64,000 nt of DNA. It comes from Terriglobia bacterium. Its GTDB lineage: Bacteria; Acidobacteriota; Terriglobia; Bryobacterales; Bryobacteraceae. Location: NCBI GenBank assembly GCA_020073345.1, contig JAIQFI010000005.1, positions 62,001 to 126,000 on the forward strand. The letters are read 5' to 3'. The notes beneath the pieces were generated by a model. It was not told the origin of the DNA and did no database searches. It worked only from the letters and a program-made list of their open reading frames with translations. Made by a program: the position numbers and the translations under genes. Below are positions 51,344 through 57,379 of this stretch, piece by piece. Numbering within the stretch: the first letter of the stretch is position 1; every line of letters begins with the position of its first letter.

Positions 51344-52051
51344 CTACGTTCCACGAGCGTAGCGTAGCTGTTCTCTCAGCGCTTTACCTTCCTCCGGGTG
51401 GTATTGGGATAGATATCCCACTTGCCCGGAGGCGTGATTGAAATCCTTGTCTCCTATGGCGTCCGTGCTCGATACTATGGAATTCACGGTTGCGCGGATC
51501 TGAGACCGTTGTTCGGCAGGAAGCGAAAGCTTCACGTTTACAACGAGCTTCGTGGCCACCATGCGTCGACTAGCGTGAGCAACGGTCTCTTTCTTGCGCT
51601 TTAGACGAAATCCAAACGAAGTGGCAATGTGGCGGAGCTTTCGAATAACCCAGCTAATCTCACCGCGCGATAGGTCTCGAACTGCAGAGCACGTGATGTC
51701 ATCGACGAGCCGCGTATACACAATTCCCCGCTTCTGAAACTCCAACACCAAGTCACGTTCGCGTTCCCAGAACACAATATTCGCCAATAAGGGGCTGGTC
51801 TTCGCCCCTTGAGGAAGTGATCCGTCTTTAGTCGTGAGCTTGGTCAAGCACTCAGCCACGTCTGGAGGACAGCGGAAGAAACGATGCCAGATGTTAAAAA
51901 CAACCTTCGCTGAGGTTGCGGGGAAGAAATTCTCCACGTCTTCCGTAATCAAAAGACGACGGCCCATATGCCGGCGAGCATTAGAGGCCTGCCCTCGCTT
52001 TTTGATGCTTCCCTGCAAATACTCCGGAAAATCAACTGTCCGGAGAATCAT
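51344..52051 (-). CDS. Retron-type reverse transcriptase, catalytic part (downstream of frameshift)
   Basis: 235 residues in this frame. Motifs in order: SNARRHMG (the retron-specific NAxxH), ITEDVENFFPA (RT motif with catalytic Asp), LPQGAKTSPLLANIVF, YTRLVDDITCS (catalytic DD; the usual YADD Tyr is Leu), FRLKRKKE, and MVATKLVVNVK, where retron RTs normally have VTG before L-V-N. The frame extends upstream as GRIQCMILRTVDFPEYL, continuing the N-terminal part encoded at 52310-52065. The reconstructed protein is about 321 residues, normal for a retron RT. Less GC-rich than its neighbours. Confidence 0.85.
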   Translation of the reverse strand: MILRTVDFPEYLQGSIKKRGQASNARRHMGRRLLITEDVENFFPATSAKVVFNIWHRFFRCPPDVAECLTKLTTKDGSLPQGAKTSPLLANIVFWERERDLVLEFQKRGIVYTRLVDDITCSAVRDLSRGEISWVIRKLRHIATSFGFRLKRKKETVAHASRRMVATKLVVNVKLSLPAEQRSQIRATVNSIVSSTDAIGDKDFNHASGQVGYLSQYHPEEGKALREQLRYARGT

Positions 52052-52310
52052 GCATTGGATCCGTCCCCTGTATGGTCTTCAAGGGAAACTTGGCATCAAA
52101 CAAAGGACGTACCGATCCGTCTGGCTTCCGCTTTAATCCGGCGACGCGATACAAGGAACTCGCCTGATCCGCAAAAGCCTGAAGTTCCTCTGAAGTCATC
52201 CCAGAACCCGGCAATCGAAGCATCCGGGCAAGAGATCTAAGTGTTCCGATTGGCCGGGTTCGAAAACAAGAGTCCAGAGCTCGGTAGTCCGAGGAGAGTA
52301 AGAGCTGCAC
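52032..52310 (-). CDS. Retron-type reverse transcriptase, N-terminal part (upstream of frameshift)
   Basis: Begins at a probable GTG at 52310, 74 bp inside the XRE gene. It reads TLRSLARMLRLPGSGMTSEE, SLYRVAGLKRKPDGSVRPLF and FPLKTIQ, the expected first RT motifs (Y-x-KxDGSxR-x-LKxIQ). Directly after TIQ a run of four G (C4 at 52065-52068 on the plus strand) carries one base too many and shifts to a frame ending in GTDPMHDSPDS. Removing one G gives TIQGRIQCMILRTV and restores the family pattern. Real inactivation, programmed shifting or an assembly error are all possible. Confidence 0.75.
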   Translation of the reverse strand: MQLLLSSDYRALDSCFRTRPIGTLRSLARMLRLPGSGMTSEELQAFADQASSLYRVAGLKRKPDGSVRPLFDAKFPLKTIQGTDPMHDSPDS

Positions 52311-52560
52311 GCGATAGCTTCTCCTTAAGTTCGTCGGTCAAGCCGGTGAGCTCTTCTGGCTCAGAGGCGAGAAAGACGAGAACGTTCGGCGGCAAATCAA
52401 ATGCATTCGCAAGCGCCTGCATCGTGGCCATTGACGGATCACGAAGGTTGTTCTCCAACATGGAGAGGTGGGGCACCGTGAGGCCAGTCCGCATGCTCAA
52501 CTCCGACTGTGTCCAGCCTTTCTGGGCTCGACACAGCCGGATCGCTTTTCCTGTGTCCAT
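52237..52560 (-). CDS. XRE-family helix-turn-helix regulator linked to the reverse transcriptase
   Basis: 107 residues. HTH domain at 5-60: AIRLCRAQKGWTQSELSMRT, GLTVPHLSMLENNLRDPSMA, TMQALANAFDLPPNVLVFLA. A C-terminal extension, EELTGLTDELKEKLSRAALT, overlaps the RT coding start by 74 bp, implying coupled translation. HTH proteins are known accessory genes of some retron types, acting as regulator or toxin-like effector. Upstream TTTACA-16-TATACA resembles a promoter but lies so close to the ATG that it would give a leaderless message. Confidence 0.85.
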   Translation of the reverse strand: MDTGKAIRLCRAQKGWTQSELSMRTGLTVPHLSMLENNLRDPSMATMQALANAFDLPPNVLVFLASEPEELTGLTDELKEKLSRAALTLLGLPSSGLLFSNPANRNT

Positions 52561-52591
52561 GTTTGTATATGATTCCTATAAATCTTGTAAA

Positions 52592-52604
52592 AGGTAGTCT
52601 GTCG
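52592..52604 (-). repeat. 13-bp inverted repeat, right-hand copy (CGACAGACTACCT on minus strand)
   Basis: Matches the copy at 52920-52932 in opposite orientation, 13 of 13 bases. It lies 32 bp upstream of the XRE start and 12 bp after the stop of the 80-residue gene. In a minus-strand transcript the two copies can pair, enclosing about 315 nt. Either an a1/a2-like pair of a retron RNA or twin operators for the XRE protein. Confidence 0.65.
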
Positions 52605-52615
52605 TATCTAGCTGC

Positions 52616-52858
52616 TCAAAATCGCCCCATCAAATCCACCACGCTAGCGCAGCAGCTCAGAAGCGAACTGATAATCATCAGCGCCTCCGCAACTGCGAGC
52701 CTAACGTCGGCTTCATCGAAGTGCGGCTCTTTTGAGTAACTCTCGAATCTTGCAATTACCGCATCAAGAGCCATGCCGATACTCGGATCAGTATCGCGAT
52801 GCAAACTACGCCGGACGTCTTTTAACGCCAGGACGCATTCTGAAATTGTTGTGTCCAT
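52616..52858 (-). CDS. Small helical protein of unknown function in the retron-type locus
   Basis: 80 residues. ATG 52858 has AAAGGAG 9 bp upstream, placed in the loop of a GGCGCT/AGCGCC hairpin. The sequence is predicted mostly helical (SECVLALKDVRRSLHRDTDP, IGMALDAVIARFESYSKEPH, ADVRLAVAEALMIISSLLSC) with a Cys-Cys near the end and no signal peptide or TM span. I do not recognise the family. It sits between the 13-bp repeats, upstream of the XRE and RT genes and in the same direction, so it could be a third component of the system. Confidence 0.6.
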   Translation of the reverse strand: MDTTISECVLALKDVRRSLHRDTDPSIGMALDAVIARFESYSKEPHFDEADVRLAVAEALMIISSLLSCCASVVDLMGRF

Positions 52859-52863
52859 TAACG

Positions 52864-52881
52864 GGCGCTCCTTTAAGCGCC
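52864..52881 (-). promoter_or_regulatory. Hairpin enclosing the ribosome-binding site of the 80-residue gene
   Basis: GGCGCT (arm), TAAAGG (loop), AGCGCC (arm) on the minus strand, perfect 6-bp arms; the SD AAAGGAG lies in the loop and the start of the second arm. Could modulate translation. Short, so chance occurrence is possible. Confidence 0.35.
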
Positions 52882-52919
52882 AGTCGTCAACGCCGAGCCC
52901 GTTTTTGGAAAATACGATC

Positions 52920-52932
52920 CGACAGACTACCT
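52920..52932 (+). repeat. 13-bp inverted repeat, left-hand copy (CGACAGACTACCT on plus strand)
   Basis: Partner of 52592-52604. Located 62 bp upstream of the 80-residue gene start, so in a minus-strand transcript it would lie at the 5' side of the enclosed region. Confidence 0.65.
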
Positions 52933-52989
52933 ATACACTGCGCCGCACCAGTCGTGGCGGTTTAGAACCAAAACTTAGCGACCCCGAAA

Positions 52990-53221
52990 GGCTCCCGCGA
53001 GCCGCTCCGCCAGAAGGGCGGAGCCTTGTACTGCACCGGCCCGGACTTCATGAACCAACAAGTTTTCAAAGAGCACCGTGACCGAAATCGGTCACCCACC
53101 AGAGAGTATAAGGCTGGACTTCACCAAAGTAAAGTATTATTTCACTAGCAGTGAATACCAAAACCTAACTACCAATAGTAGGTAGGTTGTCAATCGCCCC
53201 TTATATGGTGCTTCCGGAAGC
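52990..53221 (-). ncRNA. Hairpin-rich region upstream of the retron-type genes, candidate structured RNA
   Basis: The 539-bp gap 52859-53397 has no supportable gene. It contains GGCTC/GAGCC (52990-53003), GCTCCGCC/GGCGGAGC around AGAAG (53004-53024), GTGACCGA/TCGGTCAC (53078-53095), TTCACT/AGTGAA around AGC (53141-53155), AACCTA-A-CTAC/GTAG-G-TAGGTT (53162-53188, one mismatch) and GCTTCCGGAAGC (53210-53221). Retron msr-msd RNAs are encoded 5' of the RT genes and consist of consecutive stems. Strand and exact ends are not determinable here, and DNA-level operators are an alternative. Confidence 0.25.
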
Positions 53222-53290
53222 AGGGGTATCCATTTTCAGGTCTCCCGAACGCTTCCCTCGATCGCTTCAAACGACTCCAATCACCCAACT

Positions 53291-53352
53291 CCCGAGCCCC
53301 TATCCCCATAAACTCCCACAACATCCCCCTCCACCCGACCCTCCCATCCCCC
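53291..53352 (-). other. Two G-quadruplex-forming motifs on the minus strand
   Basis: The plus strand from about 53281 to 53370 is C-rich and almost free of G. The minus strand fits G3+N1-7 four times at 53317-53291 and again, with five runs, at 53352-53325. It lies 46 bp upstream of the plus-strand gene at 53398 and marks the upstream end of the retron-type island. Confidence 0.5.
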
Positions 53353-53397
53353 GCTCCTCCGCTACCCTCTCCGCACGAAGGGAATTATCGAATCATC

Positions 53398-54030
53398 ATG
53401 TCATCCGACCTTAAAACTAAATCCGCACGCGCCAACGGCGCCAAGTCCCGCGGCCCCGCCACCCCGGAAGGCCGAGCCAAGTCGTCCCGCAACAGCCTCC
53501 GCCACGGCCTCTCCGCCAAGACCGTCGTGCTCCCCGCCGAATCCCACGAACAGTTCCAGCTCCTCCTCGACGCCCACATCCAGCAGTTCCAGCCCGCCAA
53601 CCCTGTCGAGATGGATCTGGTCGAGGCCATGGCCGTCGCGCGCTGGCGCCTCCGCCGCATCTGGGCCATCGAAACCAGCCTGTTCACAGCCGAGCTGGTG
53701 CGCCGCGCTGAAGATATCGACGACGAATTCACCGACATGACCGGCGAAGATCGCCTTGCCTGGGTCTTTGAAACGCTGGCCGACGGCGGTCAGAGCCTCT
53801 CCCTGCTCGCCCGTTACGAAGGCAACCTCAATCGCGCCTTCGACCGCGCCTTCAAGCAGTTGAACCTCCTGAAATCCCAGCGACAGAACGAACCCAAGCC
53901 CGCACCTCCCGCTCCGCGCGAGAATGCTCTACACTGGCCAGAGCAGCAAGGAAAAGGAGAACGGCCATGCGCAGTCTTATCCGTAACACAAGCCTCTTCG
54001 CGGCAGGAATCGTTGTCGGAGCATTCCTGA
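53398..54030 (+). CDS. Conserved hypothetical protein with SRNSLRHGLSAKTVVL motif
   Basis: 210 residues. Basic N-terminus (KTKSARANGAKSRGPATPEG), then SRNSLRHGLSAKTVVLPAE, a pattern I recall from multi-copy hypothetical proteins of Acidobacteria, then a helical region (DLVEAMAVARWRLRRIWAIE, NLNRAFDRAFKQLNLLKSQR) and a Pro-rich tail. No known function; the basic start could bind nucleic acid. Weak SD. Overlaps the VOC gene by 64 bp in a different frame, so the last 20 residues may be poorly constrained. Confidence 0.7.
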   Translation: MSSDLKTKSARANGAKSRGPATPEGRAKSSRNSLRHGLSAKTVVLPAESHEQFQLLLDAHIQQFQPANPVEMDLVEAMAVARWRLRRIWAIETSLFTAELVRRAEDIDDEFTDMTGEDRLAWVFETLADGGQSLSLLARYEGNLNRAFDRAFKQLNLLKSQRQNEPKPAPPAPRENALHWPEQQGKGERPCAVLSVTQASSRQESLSEHS

Positions 54031-54464
54031 TGCAGCCGAGCCAAGCTCAGCAGAGTAAGTCCACCGGCCTGCGGCTGAACCACGTCGGAATCTACGCCAA
54101 GGATTACGACGAGTCCATGCGCTTCTACACCCAAACCATGGGCCTGAAGGAAGCCTTCACCATCAAGGACGCGGCGGGCAAGCCCACGCTCAGCTATCTC
54201 CAGATCACGAAGGACACCTTCCTCGAGATCGCTCCCGCCACCGGCGATCGGGCCGTCGGACTCAGCCACGTCGGCATCTGGCCCGAAAACCTCGCCGCCA
54301 CGGTCGCCCTCCTTCGCCAGCGCGGCGTGAAAGTCGACGACCCTCGCACCGGCGCGACCCTCACCAGCATCACCAACGTGACCGATCCCAACGGCATCCG
54401 GTTGGAGCTTCTCGACTTCCTGCCCGGCTCGGCCCCGAAGAAGGCAATGGACGATTGGAAGTAA
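53967..54464 (+). CDS. Secreted single-domain VOC (glyoxalase-fold) protein
   Basis: 165 residues; AAGGAGAAC precedes ATG 53967. Signal peptide (about residues 1-27, ending SQAQ). VOC halves: LRLNHVGIYAKDYDESMRFY, MGLKEAF and AVGLSHVGIWPENLAATVAL, ending TDPNGIRLELLDF, so metal-binding His and Glu positions are available. Possible lyase, isomerase or dioxygenase-like activity. Its stop lies within the start of the PQQ-type gene. Confidence 0.82.
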   Translation: MRSLIRNTSLFAAGIVVGAFLMQPSQAQQSKSTGLRLNHVGIYAKDYDESMRFYTQTMGLKEAFTIKDAAGKPTLSYLQITKDTFLEIAPATGDRAVGLSHVGIWPENLAATVALLRQRGVKVDDPRTGATLTSITNVTDPNGIRLELLDFLPGSAPKKAMDDWK

Positions 54465-56182
54465 GACTCATCTTCGTATTGGCCGCGGCTACCACCGTCG
54501 CCCAGACACCTGAGGCGACGTTTCAATCGCGCTGCGCGGCCTGCCATAGCGCGGGCAACGTCATGGGCGCGCCACTGCCCGAGACGCTGCGAAAAATGTC
54601 CTCGAAGGCGATCCTCACCGCTCTCGAAACCGGGCGGATGTCGAGCATCGGTGCAGGTCTGACCGCCGCTGAGCGTGAAACCGTCGCCAAGATCGGAGTG
54701 AGCGAGACTTCGGTGTCCGCCGCGAAGTGTACCGGCACGCCGCGTGCGAACGGTGGATGGAACGGCTGGGCCGACGCCGCCAACACGCGCTTCGCAAAAG
54801 CTTCCGGCTTGACGCGGCAGACTGCGCCGAACCTGAAACTGAAATGGGCGTTCGGCTTTCCCGGCGTCACGACCGCTTTTGGAAATCCCACCGTCGCCGG
54901 CGGCCGGGTTTTCGTGGGCGACGCCAATGGCGTCGTCAATGCTCTCGATGCGCGCACCGGCTGCACGTATTGGACCTACACTGCTGCTGCCGGAGTTCGC
55001 GCCGCGCCCGTCGTTGGCGGACAATCGGTCTATTTTGGCGACCTGCGCGGCAACGTCTACGCCGTCAACTCTTCTACGGGAGCACTGCTCTGGAAGGTTC
55101 GCGCCGACGAGCAGCCGATGGCTGTGATCACCGGATCGCCGAAGCTCGACGCAGGCCGCCTCTACGTTCCTGTGTCAGGACGCGACGAGTCCATCGCCGC
55201 CATCAATCCGTCCTATGAATGCTGTACGTTTAGAGGCAGCGTCGTCGCGCTGGACGCGGCCACAGGCAAGCGGATCTGGCAGGCCTATACCGTTCGTGAC
55301 GAGCCCAAAGTCACCGGTCAGAACGCCAAGGGCACCAGGACCTGGGGACCGTCCGGCGCGGTGCCGTGGTCGTCGCCGACGCTCGACCCGCAGAAGCGCG
55401 TCCTATATATAGGTACCGGCGTCAACTACTCCAACCCGCCGACCGATACCAGCGACGCGATCCTCGCCATCGATATGGACTCCGGCCGCCTATTGTGGTC
55501 GCGCCAACTCACCACGGCCGATAGCTACAACTTCGCTTGCGGCGCGGACGACAAGACCAACTGTCCCAAATTGCCTTTCGTCGATTACGACTTCGGCCAC
55601 TCACCGGTCTTGCGCAACCGCGTTCTCTTCGCCGGCGATAAGGGCGGCACCGTCTACGCACTCGATGCGGATCAGCAGGGCAAGCTGCTTTGGAAACAGA
55701 AGGTCGCCTCGGGCGGTGTGAATGGCGGATTCATGTGGGGCGCGGCGAGCGACGAGCAGGGCGTCGCTTACATCGGTATCTCTGACTTCACCGCAGGCAA
55801 GCCCGAAGTCGGCGGCGGCCTGGTGGCCTTCCAACTCAAGACCGGTGAGAAGCTCTGGATGACTCCCGCGCCGAAGCCCGCATGCATCGGAACGCCTGGG
55901 TGCAGTGCCGCGCAGCCTGCTCCTGTGACCGTGATTCCAGGCGTCGCGTTCCTCGGGTCATCCGACGGACACATCCGCGCGTATGAAACATCCAAGGGCG
56001 CGATCGTCTGGGACTTCGACACCGCCAAGGATTTCGAAACCGTCAACGGCGTCAAGGCTCACGGCGGCTCGATCATCAGCATGGGGCCGGTGGTCGCCGG
56101 CGGAATGCTCTACGTCACGTCTGGATATGGCGGCAACGGCATGCCGGGAAACGTCCTGCTGGCGTTTTCACTTCCACGCTGA
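54455..56182 (+). CDS. PQQ-type quinohaemoprotein, polyvinyl-alcohol-dehydrogenase-like
   Basis: 575 residues from a TTG start at 54455, the only one giving the signal peptide MEVRLIFVLAAATTVAQ. N-terminal cytochrome domain with CAACHSAG, then the same WNGWADAANTRFA boundary and propeller as the protein at 4254: ALDARTGCTYW, AVNSSTGALLW, YECCTFRGS with vicinal cysteines, ALDADQQGKLLW and AYETSKGAIVW. This is the complete PVADH arrangement, haem domain plus PQQ propeller, oxidising alcohol groups and passing electrons to haem. The last 15 bp overlap the convergent propeller gene. Confidence 0.87.
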   Translation: MEVRLIFVLAAATTVAQTPEATFQSRCAACHSAGNVMGAPLPETLRKMSSKAILTALETGRMSSIGAGLTAAERETVAKIGVSETSVSAAKCTGTPRANGGWNGWADAANTRFAKASGLTRQTAPNLKLKWAFGFPGVTTAFGNPTVAGGRVFVGDANGVVNALDARTGCTYWTYTAAAGVRAAPVVGGQSVYFGDLRGNVYAVNSSTGALLWKVRADEQPMAVITGSPKLDAGRLYVPVSGRDESIAAINPSYECCTFRGSVVALDAATGKRIWQAYTVRDEPKVTGQNAKGTRTWGPSGAVPWSSPTLDPQKRVLYIGTGVNYSNPPTDTSDAILAIDMDSGRLLWSRQLTTADSYNFACGADDKTNCPKLPFVDYDFGHSPVLRNRVLFAGDKGGTVYALDADQQGKLLWKQKVASGGVNGGFMWGAASDEQGVAYIGISDFTAGKPEVGGGLVAFQLKTGEKLWMTPAPKPACIGTPGCSAAQPAPVTVIPGVAFLGSSDGHIRAYETSKGAIVWDFDTAKDFETVNGVKAHGGSIISMGPVVAGGMLYVTSGYGGNGMPGNVLLAFSLPR

Positions 56183-57379
56183 GTAAACGGGCTTGCTAAC
56201 CAGTTGCGCCGGATTCGCGCCGGGCTTCGGGCGGAACTTCTGCACCCGGCCGCTGTCGACTTCGGCTGTATAGAAGTTGCCTTCCTGATCCACGCTGAAA
56301 CCGTGCACGCCCCAGAAGCCGCCGGGGAAGTCGCCCCAGATGCCCCACGAGTACAGGAACTTTCCGTCGAGATCGTACTTCAGCATCTTCGAAGTTCCGC
56401 GGTCGGCGGCCCATAGCGTCCGGTCCGCACCGATGTACAGCAAGTGAATATCGGACGGATCTTCGCCCATGCTGAACTCGAAGAGATACTTTCCGTTCTC
56501 GTCGAACACCTGAATGCGCTTGTTGCCGCGATCGTTGACGTAGACACGGCGAGTTTGCGGATCGACGGCGATGCCGTGCACGTTGTTCATGTAACCGGGA
56601 CGCTTCTCGTTCGGCTGCGTGCCCGGCTTGCCCCAATCCAGCAGGAACTTTCCGTTCTTGTCGAACTTGGCGACGCGCGTTCCGTTGTAACCGTCCGCGA
56701 CGAACATGGTGCTGTCGGGCAGCCACGCCAGGAACGTCGGACGATTGAAGTGCGTTCCGTCAGCGCCGGTCACTTTGGGCGTGCCGATGGTCTGGACCAG
56801 GTCTTTTCCGTCGTGCGTGAACTTATAGATGACAGCCATGTGATCGTCGACCAGCCACACGTGCTTCTCGGGATCATACGGGTTGATCGCGACGAAGTGC
56901 GGGCGCTGCAGGATCTTGTCCCATTGGGTCCAGCGCTCGACGATGTTGCCGTTCGCGTCGGCGATGACGATGCAGTTCTCCCACTTCGCATCGACACCTA
57001 ACGTTCCCGACCAGCCATCGGTGGGCGCGCCTGGGATCGATCCGCCTGCGCCGCCGCCGGGCAGGGAAGCCGTAGTTGCATCGCGCCAGGGCAAGCGGCC
57101 GATGGGGAACTGGATGCTCGGACCCATGTCGGTCAGCATTTTGGCGCGAGGCCGCGGGATCTTGGGCAGCTCGCCGCGATAGAGCATGAAGATACGGTTA
57201 GGACTCTCGGCGTAGACGCTCTGTCCGGCGCCGTAGGTCCACTTATCGTTGCCGGGAAGCGTGCTGATGTCCTTAGGCCAACCTTTCACAATTTCATACT
57301 GGCCAAACATGTCCTGGCCGCCCTTAGTCTGAGCGAAAAGGATCGCGGCAACAAATATCAGAAGTAGTTTCTTATTCAT
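56168..57379 (-). CDS. Secreted NHL/six-bladed beta-propeller protein
   Basis: 403 residues; signal peptide MNKKLLLIFVAAILFAQ. NHL-type blades: RPHFVAINPYDPEKHVWLVD, RPTFLAWLPDSTMFVADGYN, NVHGIAVDPQTRRVYVNDRG, GVHGFSVDQEGNFYTAEVDS. A Gly-rich loop, SLPGGGAGGSIPG, occurs near residue 105. NHL propellers bind ligands or proteins, and some are lyases or peptidylglycine-type enzymes. Its ATG lies 8 bp inside the end of the upstream haem/propeller gene, so the two are coupled. Confidence 0.85.
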   Translation of the reverse strand: MNKKLLLIFVAAILFAQTKGGQDMFGQYEIVKGWPKDISTLPGNDKWTYGAGQSVYAESPNRIFMLYRGELPKIPRPRAKMLTDMGPSIQFPIGRLPWRDATTASLPGGGAGGSIPGAPTDGWSGTLGVDAKWENCIVIADANGNIVERWTQWDKILQRPHFVAINPYDPEKHVWLVDDHMAVIYKFTHDGKDLVQTIGTPKVTGADGTHFNRPTFLAWLPDSTMFVADGYNGTRVAKFDKNGKFLLDWGKPGTQPNEKRPGYMNNVHGIAVDPQTRRVYVNDRGNKRIQVFDENGKYLFEFSMGEDPSDIHLLYIGADRTLWAADRGTSKMLKYDLDGKFLYSWGIWGDFPGGFWGVHGFSVDQEGNFYTAEVDSGRVQKFRPKPGANPAQLVSKPVYSAWK

